NCBI GenBank assembly: GCA_012862575.1
Contig: BLSF01000006.1
Coordinates: forward strand, 434,001 to 498,000
Direction: 5' to 3'
Source: Parietichytrium sp. I65-24A
Taxonomy: Eukaryota > Sar > Bigyra > Thraustochytrida > Thraustochytriidae
Length of the DNA: 64,000 bases
The stretch's first letter is position 1; every line of letters begins with the position of its first letter. A program made the position numbers and the translations under genes. The notes beneath the pieces were generated by a model, which was not told the DNA's origin, ran no database searches, and worked only from the letters and a program-made list of their open reading frames with translations. Below are positions 1-11,139 of this stretch, piece after piece.

Positions 1-1614
1 GCAGACACAGTCACGGTCGTCACAGAGTTGACATGGCCTTGCTTTGGAAGCGCTCTCACTTGCTTGTAGAGACTTTCCTTCTCGACATGCGCGATCGTGC
101 CACTCATCTCGTTGGCCTTGGGCTCCGCGCACTTCGCGTCACGTTGCTGCTTTTCTCGTTTGCTCTCGGTTTTCGGCTCCGCAGGCGACTCGGCTTTCGG
201 ATCGTTTAGAGCGGCTCGAGGGTTGTGCTCTTTGGCTCTTCTTCGGATCGACCCGGAGGGTTTTGCAGCGCTTGACATTTGGCGTTCCGAAACTGAACAG
301 ACACACGGACGGGCACTAAGTTTTTACAGTCAGTCTTCAGTTTCTGCCCAGACGCCTTTTCGTCCACAGCAAACAGCAAACACCAACCCAATCACCCTAC
401 TTGATCGTGACATTTGGCTCGCACCAAGCCCTGTGGCCTAGAGCCCTGTGGCCAGGAAGAGACCTGGCAGACCTGGCAGAGAGAGGGAAAGAAAGATATG
501 GGAGGGCAATTACGAGATGTATCAACACACATCTTCATCTTTGTGCACAAGATTCTGAGAACTTATAGCTCGTACTACAGTGCGGCCGGCTGTCTCTGTT
601 CTCGTCCTCCTTCTTCAATCTTTCGCCTCTCTTCTCTTGCCCAGGAAACCCATCAATTTCTCCGTCTGATCCTCATAATCTCATCTCCGCGAACTGGACA
701 TTTCTTCTAATGTTTGAAGAAAAAGACACACACACCCTCTGTTACTAAGCGATAGCAAACTGCTAAGGTTTACCGCGATGTGTGCAACGCGGCGAACGAG
801 ATCAAAAAAAAAAAAAGTCAGATTCCTTTGACTTCTGCGTCCATGAAACCGTGACCTTGGTAGACTGGAATATGTGTACACGTACAACACGCACACGTTC
901 AGTATAGCACTGCGAGTGTACATGTGCACAAGAACCTGTCAGCTGTCGGCATCGTCTGTGGACATGCATTAATATCGACTTGAACACGCAGTCTAGGTTT
1001 CTCAGTCGACAGACAGCTGAATTCTGACGTGATATTTGATACACATTGCAATTGAGTAAAGCGTGTTTGCTTTCGCGAAAGCGCGACCATTGACTGCTAT
1101 GGAGTGCTCGGGGTGCAAACGCATCCACAGCATCGACGCAGCTTTCAGGTATCATGTTCACTTTCGGTTCACTTTCCACCTCGCTCAACTTGTGTGTGCA
1201 GTAAGACTCCATAAGCTGACCACATTGGCCCAGTTAGCACTTGGCTATCTCGACGCCTAATTCTCTCGTCTCATTACGAGACTTACAAATGATGACATCA
1301 GGAGATGACGTAAGCCAGAAGGCCCCCGAAATTCTACCCTTCTAAATTTTACCTTATCACCGTTTGCACGGATAGAATCGGCTCGACTCTACCGACTCTA
1401 TTAAATATCATAGAAATACTAGCAGACACCCCCAGAAAGTCTGCGAGGAAAGGACACGGCGACCTACGACTCTCTACCACTTCCCCTAATCCTCCGTCTA
1501 ATGGGAGCGCGTGCCCGTAAGTCCCTTTAGCTGGTGATACGTACGTCCACAGTCGGCGTACGCGCATAGCATAGGTGTACGCGGAGAGTACGGTATCGAT
1601 CGTTAGTAGGCGCT
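1..1614. other. intergenic, no gene seen
   Basis: Open frames here are short, overlap in several frames and look random, so none is called. Visible features are an A13 run at 804-816 and a bZIP/CRE-like TGACGTAA at 1306-1313, about 300 bp before the next start codon. The region probably includes the promoter and leader of the KH-Smr gene. Confidence 0.6.
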
Positions 1615-2628
1615 ATGGGTCCGCAAGCCGCGAGAGTGGTGGTCAAAGTGCCGAAATCTTTGCAAGGCAAAGTGATCGGAAAAGGTTTCGCCACGTTGCG
1701 CGATATAGAGAGCGACTACCCAGGCGTGAAGGTAAGTGTCCCCGCTCGCGCGGACCCTTCAGAAGATGTGGTAATTGAAGGACCGTCAGACGCCGTGGAA
1801 CATGCGAAAGCGAGGATCTTGGACATTTGTGAGATGGGTCCGGACCCATCTGGTGGCGCCAGGGATCAGGCGCGTAAGCTGTATGATGAGGCAGATGCGT
1901 TGTTTGCAAAGTCGAAGGCGGCCACGGATAGAGAGGAGAAGCAGAGGTTGAAGGACGAGGCCTATGCGAAGAGGGGTGAAGCTGAAAAGGCTCAGGCTCT
2001 GGCCGCACAGCGGGTGTTTGAAACGAAGAATGCGGGGTATGGCGATGATCAGATGGATTTGCACGGGCTATTCGTCGCTGAAGCCGTGGAGCGCGTGCGA
2101 GAGCGGTTAGCCGCGGTTGATAGCGATTTGCGATCCGGAGCGCTTCCGTCCCTCACCATCATCACAGGTGCCGGTCATCATTCTGAGAATAATCGCGCCA
2201 AAATTAAGCCCGAGGTGAGCCGGCTGTTGAACGAAGGTGGCTACCCATTCGAGGAGGATCCGACCGGAGGAATGTACATTGTGAGCTTTCAGAATGGAGC
2301 CCCAGCAAGCACGCCAGCAAAGTCAGAGCCCGCGGCTGCCGCCGAAACGCCTGCAGCAGCGATTCCATCTGTTCCTGCAACTCCTGCGGCGCCTATTCCT
2401 ACTGCAATCCCAGCAAACACGACAACCCAAACACAGACAGAGGGCTCGAGCAGTACGAACCCCTTGATTTCTATTGGGCTTGCTCTTTGCTCTTGTGTAA
2501 TTCTGTTTTGTAGCAGTGATGACTCTAGGAAATCAAAAAGCTCTGGCGGTGCCGAAGGACATCATGACTCGTCTGCTCAAGATGCGCCAGCTGCTCAACA
2601 AGAGATGAGTCGCGTTGCCCAAGTTTAA
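1615..2628 (+). CDS. KH-DUF1771-Smr domain protein with C-terminal hydrophobic segment
   Basis: 337 residues from an ATG. Residues about 7-73 look like a KH RNA-binding fold with GKGF (22-25) in the GxxG loop. Residues about 82-140 are a charged helical region matching DUF1771, which normally precedes an Smr domain. Residues about 146-215 are the Smr domain with DLHG (148-151) and GAGHHS (175-180). Smr domains are known as nucleic-acid nicking or RNA-cleaving modules, and DUF1771-Smr is a common eukaryotic pair. An Ala/Pro/Thr-rich linker (about 230-280) leads to a hydrophobic stretch at about 283-300 that could be a tail anchor, followed by a polar tail. A role in RNA surveillance or decay, possibly at a membrane, is inference. 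The KH addition and the hydrophobic segment are the unusual parts. Confidence 0.85.
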   Translation: MGPQAARVVVKVPKSLQGKVIGKGFATLRDIESDYPGVKVSVPARADPSEDVVIEGPSDAVEHAKARILDICEMGPDPSGGARDQARKLYDEADALFAKSKAATDREEKQRLKDEAYAKRGEAEKAQALAAQRVFETKNAGYGDDQMDLHGLFVAEAVERVRERLAAVDSDLRSGALPSLTIITGAGHHSENNRAKIKPEVSRLLNEGGYPFEEDPTGGMYIVSFQNGAPASTPAKSEPAAAAETPAAAIPSVPATPAAPIPTAIPANTTTQTQTEGSSSTNPLISIGLALCSCVILFCSSDDSRKSKSSGGAEGHHDSSAQDAPAAQQEMSRVAQV

Positions 2629-3049
2629 AAACTATCTGATCCAATCAAAGTAAAATGTTACGTGTGACAATCGTTGTAGAGGGGAATAAGAGAATCAGTC
2701 TAAAGAATACAGTCAAGTTGCAATAATGTTGTTGTCACTTGTTCCTCAGACTTGCTCAGAACATTGATTTGATAGATAGAAAGAGCCAAGTAGCCACATC
2801 TTCTCAGTTTCCAAAGACAGAGTTGCTTTTCACAATACTGTTATTCATCAACTTTTTGGAGTCGAAAGTGCTTTCGAACTTGAAGGAGTGTTTCAGCTTT
2901 CAGGTAGCAACGTGTTTTGACAGCAGGCGTCCGAGCTCTGTAGCTTGTCACTTCTCTTGTATTTCAGGGTGTTGGAACCGATTGCATGTTATGAATCTCA
3001 GCAAACGTTTGGAAGAACAAATAAAATATTTACACGCTGTCCTATGAAT
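2629..3049. other. convergent intergenic region
   Basis: This lies between two converging genes. An AATAAA at about 3019-3024 could serve the upstream plus-strand gene as a polyadenylation signal. No other feature was recognised. Confidence 0.4.
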
Positions 3050-3553
3050 CTACTTGTCTTTTGTCCGCAGACGAAGGATTCCGCCGTGAAACGATGCATC
3101 ATTCCACTTGTGAATGTCGTCACCACGTTTCTTCTCTTTGCTACGAGTGCTCTTCCTCTTCTTCGTTTGTTTTCCTGTGACTAGCTCGGAAGCCGACTCT
3201 TCCGCCTTCCTCTTCGCATCCCTTTTCGCATGAGTCTTCTTCATGTTGTAGTAGATCCTCTGCGGGATCTTTGGCGGGTCTGGCCGTCTGATGCCTAGCT
3301 TGGCAAGCCGCTCAATCTCGTATGCTTTCCTTTCGCGCTTGCCCAAATTACTCGCCCCAACCTCCATCACCTCTTCCCATAACTCATCGACAGTTTTCGG
3401 CAAGTCCTCTTGCGCAAACTTCTTCATCGCGGACGACCCACTTGAGCTCTCACTACTTCTCACATGGCCAGAACTTCTTCCATGCCGTGGCCTGTCGCTT
3501 TCGTCACTAAACTCCACCACCTTCACCGCGCCACGCACTCGCGGCTTGCTCAT
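3050..3553 (-). CDS. Faf1/C1orf131-like ribosome assembly protein (DUF4602-like)
   Basis: The open frame begins at a GTG; the first ATG is at 3553, giving 167 residues starting MSKPRVRG. The protein is small, basic and probably mostly disordered. It has a central conserved-looking helix (GKRERKAYEIERLAKLG) and Lys-rich nuclear/nucleolar targeting stretches, and it ends in a short block with GGILRLRTKD. That architecture and ending resemble yeast Faf1 and human C1orf131, small-subunit processome factors for 18S rRNA maturation. The match is by eye and the family is short and low in complexity, so the assignment is tentative. The gene converges on the KH-Smr gene. Confidence 0.55.
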   Translation of the reverse strand: MSKPRVRGAVKVVEFSDESDRPRHGRSSGHVRSSESSSGSSAMKKFAQEDLPKTVDELWEEVMEVGASNLGKRERKAYEIERLAKLGIRRPDPPKIPQRIYYNMKKTHAKRDAKRKAEESASELVTGKQTKKRKSTRSKEKKRGDDIHKWNDASFHGGILRLRTKDK

Positions 3554-4341
3554 ATCGCCAGCCACCTACCAAAACTTCCAAACTTCTCTTTCCAAGCAGA
3601 CTCTCACGCTCACTCACACAACCACTGTCGCTGAACCGTACGCGCACTGTGCACACTCGTTCAAGGTACCGTACCGCGTACTCCTTTACTGTACTCGTGC
3701 TCACTGTGGACGACGATAAGAAGTCATAACAGAAGTTTGTCGCAACCAGTCAACATCACTCCTAATGTGAGGGGTAATCAACCATTCATTACTAGACACA
3801 AGACGATAAACACAATAGGATGAGTTTTTTATCGTGCCTAAGTCTATACTGACTTAGGGATTACATTGTGCAGCGTATTAAGATCTTGAAGAGTCGCAAT
3901 TTGCGACTCGCAATTATTGCTTGGAGAGGTCTCCTGAGTAGCGGGAACGGTAATAAGAAACGTGACATACTCTGCGATGCGCAAGAAGGTCTGAAATCGC
4001 CGAGAGCGTCCTCCTTGACGGAGAGGTTAGGTTACTGAATACGGAAAAAACTACGGAAATTGCAAATAATTCACAAGTTCACAAGTTCACGAGTCGCTGT
4101 TCACAGAGCGCCACAACCCGAAGAGAGAGCAAGTAACTTACTGACAGTGAGCACACGTACGTACAACTTGCGACGATTGAGAGATATTGAGTACAACTTG
4201 CGACGATTGAGAGGTATTGAGAGCTCCGAACGAACTCAGTTTGCTGACTCGTGGGTCAGAGTTCCGGGGTGAGCGGGCTTGAGAAGGCTTTCGGGAGAGA
4301 GGAGTGGCCAAGCAAGCACTCTAAAAAGCTAAAAAGCAGGG
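3554..4341. other. divergent promoter region
   Basis: This lies between a minus-strand gene and a plus-strand gene. It holds a perfect 9-bp inverted repeat with a 1-nt centre at 3891-3909 (arms GAGTCGCAA/TTGCGACTC) and a 30-bp tandem duplication at 4161-4220. No coding region is supported. Confidence 0.5.
4161..4220. repeat. 30-bp tandem duplication
   Basis: Two copies of a 30-nt unit beginning GTACAACTTGCGACG (4161-4190 and 4191-4220) differ at one base. The repeat lies about 120 bp before the start codon of the membrane protein at 4342. It could be a duplicated promoter element or a recent replication slip. Confidence 0.9.
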
Positions 4342-4896
4342 ATGGTGCGCCTGAGGGGCTCTGTGCTGGTGGCAAAGAGGGACGCGCAAACTTCCAGTGC
4401 TCGAGCTCGCACTCTTTCGAAGGCCAAGCCGGATAGCAGAGGCCCTCGCCTCGTGCTTTTAGCGTATGGAGGAATAAGTCTTGCGATGCACTGCAAGTTG
4501 AGATACTTGGACGGGTTTGAAGACCTTGTACGGCCGTGGAGCGGCATCGCGCTGTGGATAGCCTATGTGTCGCTCGCAGCTTTGCCAGCCAGCATGCGCA
4601 AGGAGTTCAGTTTTGGCATGGTGATTGCGGCAGCTGTGGTTGGCGTGGCAGGAGTGGCCTTGCCGATTCGGAAAGCGGCTTATAAGGAATCAGATGCGGA
4701 GGTGGCCAAGTGGATGGCGGCGTGGCATGCTATGGGAGCTATCGCGACCCTCGGAGTGAGCGTGCTGGAAGCGCTGAAAGAGCGGCGCAGGGCCCGCGCT
4801 CTCCTCGACTTTCGACGACGCAGAATGGCTTCTGGCGGACCGCTGCCCTCTGCGGCATCAGCGCAGACGGCGGCAAAGATTCGCAAAGCAGATTGA
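4342..4896 (+). CDS. small polytopic membrane protein, unknown family
   Basis: 184 residues from an ATG. The N-terminal 30 residues are basic and rich in Ser/Arg, compatible with an organelle targeting peptide. Four hydrophobic stretches follow at about 35-52, 68-85, 91-110 and 125-145, and the tail is again basic (ERRRARALLDFRRRRM). I recognise no family motif. Length, basic ends and helix spacing suggest an integral protein of an organelle or ER membrane, but this is inference. The gene converges on the Tyr/His-rich gene about 600 bp away. Confidence 0.6.
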   Translation: MVRLRGSVLVAKRDAQTSSARARTLSKAKPDSRGPRLVLLAYGGISLAMHCKLRYLDGFEDLVRPWSGIALWIAYVSLAALPASMRKEFSFGMVIAAAVVGVAGVALPIRKAAYKESDAEVAKWMAAWHAMGAIATLGVSVLEALKERRRARALLDFRRRRMASGGPLPSAASAQTAAKIRKAD

Positions 4897-5506
4897 GCAA
4901 AGATCGAGGTATCTCGGCGGTACGGCGGGCGCATTACAAGGACGATGTATATTTTAAAACTATCTTGTCAAGGCTCTAAAGTGTGACATGAAGGACGCAC
5001 AACGATGTAATGAGTGATAGCGGAAGCATCTTTCCCTGCAAGGTTGGGTGGGAGCAAGAATGTTCTTGTTCACAGTCAATAAAAAAAAGAAAGATATAAA
5101 TTAGTGTTCATCAACAGGTCAAAGTCTGTTTCTGTACTATGTACTATACACAAAAGCCAAGCCTACAGGGAAGTTGGGCGTCGTTCTTCACAACGCAGCA
5201 CACTTTCCCTTTGCATGCTTTTCTCAGGAACCGTTGCCATGCTTCATCGCCTGCTCGATAGTCCCAAAGCAGGCAGCGAGCGTGGCAAGACGGTTGATTT
5301 TCTAGCCCTACAAGTCGCATTTTGACGAATAAAATCTCTGAGTCCTGTGCAGCAAGAACAGTTTGCACAGGGAGCCATAATGATCACAACACATCCCACA
5401 ACACGTCGCAAGTTAACGAATAGTAACACATAAACTCTCGACGGTGCTTTGTTCTCTTTTTCACACACACAGAGGCGAAGATGCAACCCAGTCAATACAC
5501 GCCGAT
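4897..5506. other. convergent intergenic region
   Basis: An AATAAA within an A-rich stretch at about 5079 is a plausible polyadenylation signal for the upstream plus-strand gene. I see nothing else that can be supported. Confidence 0.4.
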
Positions 5507-6529
5507 TTAAAACTCCTTGGCCTCAGAATACAAGGTGAAGGAGCTGTACGGCGCAGCAGATGGCTGCATGCTTGGCTCAGACTTGCAGCTAACGAGCCCC
5601 GAAGTTGGAGTGGAAGGCTCAGATGTTCGGCGGAACTTTGGAGCAATTACGCTGTTCTTGCGCGCAGAGAGGTTGAAAGCAGATGCAGACCTTTGGCGCA
5701 TCTGAAGCATGCTGCGCTTCTGGATCATTCTCCTGATCTGTTTGAGACGCTGATCCACCTTGCAGCGTGGGCAAACTGTTCCTTTTCTGTGCTTGTGCTT
5801 TGCAACAGCGGTCTGCTTCTCGACGTCCCTCTCCTCCTGGTGGAGCTCAGAGTCGTTAAGCTTGGTGATGCTCTCGGGGATGGATGTCATCCTCAGCCGC
5901 AGGAGCGTTCCGGCTGATGAGTGCTTGGAAAGCAGACTTGAGCGGCGCGACGATGGGGATACTTTGGTGAGCTTGTCGCTGGTCTTGGGTCCCGCGCTGG
6001 CCAATGGGCTAGACACTGGGAGAGGGCCGTCGAGTGGGCTGAGATCCGTGTCAAGCTTCACGCCCTTTGATGCAGAGCCTTCTTGACCTTCTTCAAGAGA
6101 TGGAATTACAGACTGCTCATGCTCTGGGTGGGTGTACAAACCTGACGAGTAGCTGGATTCCGGGGAGGAGGACATGCGATAGTCATCCATCGAATATGAG
6201 CGACCGTAGTATGAGTGTGCTCCGTATGGGTACTCCTGGTGGCACGGCGTCTCGCCGTGCATCTGCTCGTGACCGTACATGCTGTACGAGTGTCCGTGTC
6301 CGTAAAAGCTGTCGTGGTGGCTCACGTCCATGTGCTGATGTGTGTGGCTGTCGTAGTGGTGGCTGTCGTATCCGGAATAGTATGAAGACGATGCTTCCGA
6401 ATAAAGATCAGTTTCCGGGCTAAACTCGTGGACATCTTCGTAGTACCCATGCTCTGTGTATTCCTGCTCGTTCGCGGCGTAGCTCGAGAAGTCGCGAGCG
6501 ATGAAGCTGAGATCCTCTGTTTCCATCAT
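5507..6529 (-). CDS. Tyr/His-rich low-complexity protein with CxxC-basic segment
   Basis: The open frame begins at TTG. The first ATG is at 6529, giving 340 residues starting MMETEDLSF. Residues about 24-130 are extremely rich in Tyr, His and Ser (many HH, YY, SYY and YGHGH runs) and must be disordered. Residues about 140-240 are Ser/Pro-rich. A compact block at about 245-285 contains KHRKGTVCPRC followed by the basic helix KVDQRLKQIRRMIQKR, which could be a small metal-binding or nucleic-acid-binding element. The tail has Ser-rich possible phosphorylation sites. No family is recognised. Tyr/His-rich segments often mediate condensation or metal binding, so a nuclear or RNA-granule role is possible but unproven. 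Confidence 0.7.
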   Translation of the reverse strand: MMETEDLSFIARDFSSYAANEQEYTEHGYYEDVHEFSPETDLYSEASSSYYSGYDSHHYDSHTHQHMDVSHHDSFYGHGHSYSMYGHEQMHGETPCHQEYPYGAHSYYGRSYSMDDYRMSSSPESSYSSGLYTHPEHEQSVIPSLEEGQEGSASKGVKLDTDLSPLDGPLPVSSPLASAGPKTSDKLTKVSPSSRRSSLLSKHSSAGTLLRLRMTSIPESITKLNDSELHQEERDVEKQTAVAKHKHRKGTVCPRCKVDQRLKQIRRMIQKRSMLQMRQRSASAFNLSARKNSVIAPKFRRTSEPSTPTSGLVSCKSEPSMQPSAAPYSSFTLYSEAKEF

Positions 6530-6967
6530 GGTTTCCAATTCGTCTATACGTCTCCGAGAAAGTGTTCTTCACGTCAGGGTTCACGGTTCACGGTTCACTG
6601 TTGACTGTTCGCGGTATGCAATTCCGAGTTTGCAATTTTCGGGTTTCTGGTCGCCTGATGTTTTGTGTTTGCTGAGCAAGCTCTTTCAGGCAAGGCAGTT
6701 GATTCGGAATTGCCAGTGACTATTGACTTTTGAGTTTTGCTTTCTTTCGGGTCTGCCTCTTCTGCGCAGAGCACTGGTACTAAAGCAGATGGAACTCAAA
6801 TCCTTGTGATCGATCTACACTCTCAGTTGACAGTCTCGAGGCCCGACCTACTGTGAGTGCTGACTGCCCAACTGAGATCGATTTGTCTTTTGCTCTGGCA
6901 ACAACTACACTTCCACACTTGTCACTTGTGAGGGCGACTGCTAGAGTGCCAAAGGCGTGAGGAGAAG

Positions 6968-7130
6968 AAAGAGAGAGAGAGAGAGACAGAGACAGAGGCA
7001 GAGACAGAGAGGGAGAAGGAGAGTGTGTATACGCTGTGAGAGACAAGAGGTGTGAGAGAGCGGATTGCCAGCACAAAAGTAGTAGGCAGTGTGGAGAGAG
7101 AGAGAGAGAGAGAGCTCGCGCGAGAGAGAG
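6968..7130. repeat. GA-rich microsatellite pair
   Basis: Two GA-rich tracts, about 6968-7024 and 7098-7130, flank a less biased spacer. The complementary strand is a long pyrimidine run. Such tracts lie upstream of the Tyr/His-rich gene and may be promoter GA boxes or simple replication-slippage products. Confidence 0.7.
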
Positions 7131-10100
7131 AACCAAAGGGAGAGTACTGAGTACCGAGTACGCTGATTTGCCTGTTCCTACGACTATGCCACGCGTGTGG
7201 TGTGTCGTGCGTAGTGTGTAGTGAGTGTGTAGTGACCAAGTCGCTGGTACCAACTGCATACTTTCAGTAATCAGAGTGTGACTTTCCGACGATTCTGGCA
7301 AGCCAAGTTTCGAAGCCCGAACAAACCACTCTGTAACCTGTGATCTGTGATCCACTGGCAAGTGCCAAAGCTAGCGCAGCACTATATTTAGCTGGCTTCA
7401 GGCTTGAGCATTCTGCAAATTCTGCAAACAAAAGGCGCTCCAGCCAGGGACGAGAGTGAAGGCAGGAAAAACAGAGGAAAACAAAGGAAAGGGAGGAAAC
7501 ATGCTCGGGATGGATGTGTGATGTGAGACGAGTTTAGATTTCCACTAAGTCTTACTTGCGGTGGTCCTGAGCACTCACAAGCGAATGTGCTTCATCGTAC
7601 CATGGTACGAGTTCTCAGTACTCACCGTCAGTGCGCTGTACTTTCTTCTCAACGCTGGCGTTGCGAACAAGAGCTTTCTCAGCACAATAGCTGTGAAGGA
7701 AAGAAGGAGGAAGGAACGAGGGAAGAAAGAAAGAAACAAAGAAACAAAGAATGCGAGAGAAGGAGAAGGAAGAAAAGAAGGGAAGAAACACGCTTTGACA
7801 GAAACGAGAGGAGCACAGGAAGGAATAAAATGGCATTTTGCGGTGGCTCCCACTGCCGTTGTCTGTCTGTCTGCTGAGACTTTTGATAATCACATTCTCC
7901 GCAACGAGCAGATCTTCCGCACTTGTGCCGCGTTTGCCATCGTAGGCAGGCCACTCGTGCTTGACTTGCCAGCAGAGCAGGAGAAGAAAAGTGTCAATCG
8001 CACATCAGGAGACCCAGGAATGCTCTACTTACCGCCAAGTCTGGACCGCCGGCGCGCCAAGCATGAGAACTTGGAGCCTTGCACAAAGCAATGGTGCATT
8101 TAGAAATTGGGCTGCCTGAGGCGAGGGACAGACGGACACTGGCCATGGTTTCTGTGGCTTTCTTCGAATTGTTTAATTCTCAGAGGCTTTCGGTTGGTTT
8201 ATCGTAAACATCGGAAGCGAAATCGACAGTCCAAGTTGACTTAAAAGCGCGCATGTACACAGCTCAAGCCAGCCAGCCAGCCAGCGGATGCCTGCCATGG
8301 GAAGATAACTCACCGAGAGTTCAAAGCCTTTAGTTCGGTGCAAACGAAGCAAACCTTTTCAATTCACTGCTATCCAAATCCAGCCTATCCTTGTTTGCAC
8401 GACAGGCAGGGCAGTGAAGCATGTAACAGATAGCCCAAATCCAGAGCGTAGAAACAACACGTGCTGTTGCGACCTGCCGCTCTTCTTAGTCAACTCTCAC
8501 TTTCCTTCCTTCCTTTCACCTAAGTTATTCGCAATCACCAAGTTGTGTTGTTTTGACCTGGTACACCCACATCGGTAGACTCTTATGTGCAGGTGTAAAT
8601 AACTATTACGAGAATAGTAGAATTTAGAAAGTATTTACTCTTGTTTTATTAGTCAGAGCTCGGAATAATAAGAGTCAAGGTTTTCGATGGTGATGTTAGG
8701 ACGATCAGCGGTAATTTTGGAGGGAGTTGCAACCAAAAACTGACTGTCTGAGAGGAGTGAGTGTGCGATCGCTTTGGTTGACAGTGAGTTTAGGTTGTAG
8801 TGTCGCTTCTTTATGCGTCGTCTATACACCGACGTTGATTCCAATCTCCGCGTTGAATCTGGAGAGTTTGATGGTGTGATTCTTGGCGCTCTGAGTCCGT
8901 CATGGCCATGGCTCTTGCTCTGCAGGGCTAAAAAGAGAAATAACAGTGCACTTTTTGACCGAGGAGTTCTGAGGTTACGTTTCGAATCACGGCTCAAGAA
9001 CACAAGCTCACGATCGCTCACAATAGCCCGCGAATCAATTTTCGCTAGTTTCCAACTAGGAGCAAGTATCTGGTGGGGATGGTATGTGTGTGCCAGCCAG
9101 AAAGCTAGGGAGGGACGCATCGAGAGTGAGAATAATGACACTTACGACACATTGCTTGGTCTTGCTTTCACCTCGCCGCTCTTCCTACTCCTCTCAGTCT
9201 TCCCACTCCTCTCAGTCATCCCACTCCTCATCTCAGTCTTCTCGCTCCTCTAACTCCTCTCATTCTCGATGCAGCGCTTTGCAATAACTAAGATGCAAAC
9301 TTGTGATGCAGAAACCCGGAGCTGTACTCAGTGCTCAGTACTTCGCCATGCACCACAAGGCACTGCGCAAATCAGAGCCTAGAAAAAGAAAAGACAGGAA
9401 AGAACGGAAAGAAGTAAGCGGAGGCAGAGATGCAACTTATCTTCAAAAGAACAATTCAAAAACAAGCTTTGAGCCACGAAAGACACTTGCGGTGACTGGA
9501 ACCTTGGTGGCGCTCCGTATGGAGGCTTGTTTGCCTTCGCAGCGCTACTCGAGATACACATTGTTCACTCCGGTGGGCGAGCACTAGGCGAGACGGCTAG
9601 CCGCGGGTGGGAGTCTTTGACTAAAGCCCCGGCGTGATATGGACCGCTGGCACGTGCTGCCTCGATAGTGCAAGCAATGCAACGATTGCAACGCGGCGTT
9701 TCTCACGGGAGAGCGTGATTCAGTCGTCTCTCTGAGTAGAGATGAGAGATGAGGGATAGGCGATGGCTTGAGGCATGGTTGCCAGTAGGGACTTGCATAG
9801 CTTTCCGAGCCGAGAAAACGTTGTAATGGTGTGGTGGAATTCGTACCAGTACTTTCTTGCGACTCTGTACTAGCACTGCAGCCCATGCAAAAGCACACTG
9901 CAGCGCAGAGGCAGCATTTGAGCCCGGTCATACAGTGTGATTGATGCGCTTTTTTGACGAAAGGAATAACATGATTTGGACTGCATGCGCAATTGCAACG
10001 ACAAATGTAAAGCGTAAATTGGGCTGATTGATTGTGCAACCACGCATCTCGAGAGTCAGTGAGACACAACAAGCCAAAAGCTACTCTGTGTGGCTGGGCA

Positions 10101-11063
10101 AAAAGAGATCGAATCGATCGATGCTCAAGGTTTCTGACAACGCTGCACTAATACATCATGGAACCTCGATGACGCTGAGACTTGTCTACTGTAATTAAAA
10201 AATACAGAATTGAGGCGAAAGCAAAAGAAAAGTCGAAAGCTACAAATTTCATGATTAGCTTACGTCCATGGCGTCCACGTCGATGTACGCGCAATATGCT
10301 CTTCAAGGGCCGGCCAGCGACTCTCGCGTGTGGCAAGTGGACCGCTCTTTATCGCGCCGAGCGAGCTAGATTGGCAACTCGGAAATGTGAATCAATCACA
10401 CTGCCCTGCTCCGCCTCGTTTCCAACTGCTGCGCGATGCGAGTACTGTGTACCGATCGTGAGTACTAGTACCGACTGCGAGTACATCGCCTCCTCATAAA
10501 TTCACTCGGCCATTTTTCAGAATTCAGAACAGTTTTCATCATTGAAATGAAAAATGAAAAGCCTATTCACAACCTCGAGGCCGTGTAGACAGCGTGTAGA
10601 CCGTGGTAAGGTTAGTCGCTCCACCTCGTGCAATCTCGCGAAAGTGTAGTCCATAGGTAGTTTTGAGTACGTAAAGTCACGGCTACCGAGTTGGTTGTTT
10701 TTCGTGCATTCATTGACACTTTCGTCCTTCTGGAGGGCCTCTCGCTGAAGTGCTCTTGACTGAGCCGTACCTCCGCTGGGCTCTCAGCCAGTGCAGGCCC
10801 GACGAAGATGAGTTGGTTGCTGAAAAACCTCATCAGAGTAACCAGAGTCTGCAAGTTACTTGTGAGCACATCAAAGTAACTGCTCGTACTGGCCCAGATC
10901 TATCTAACGCATCAGCGACAATCCCTGGCGAGCCTTATGCCTCGTGTCGAACGTGCCGAGATAGATTTCGTGTTGCAGCGACTTGAGCGTTACCGCGCCG
11001 CTAGCAGTCTGCGCTGCCTTCAGCCAACGCCACGTGCCGGTGCACACCAGCCGGTGCCTTTAC

Positions 11064-11139
11064 CATTTGTCATTGTCATTTGTCATTTGCCATTTGCCAT
11101 TTGCCATTTGCCATTTGCCATTTGCCATTTGCCATTTGT
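11064..11139. repeat. CATTTGC heptamer tandem array
   Basis: About eleven head-to-tail copies of CATTTGC or CATTTGT are present. The seven central copies (11084-11132) are identical, and one early copy has lost a base. Period 7 is not a multiple of three and no gene covers it, so it is a noncoding minisatellite. Confidence 0.95.

Noticed and set aside
7561-8103. 180-codon plus-strand frame
   Set aside because: It starts at a GTG, and its middle is a translated purine microsatellite. No family motif or conserved-looking block is present.
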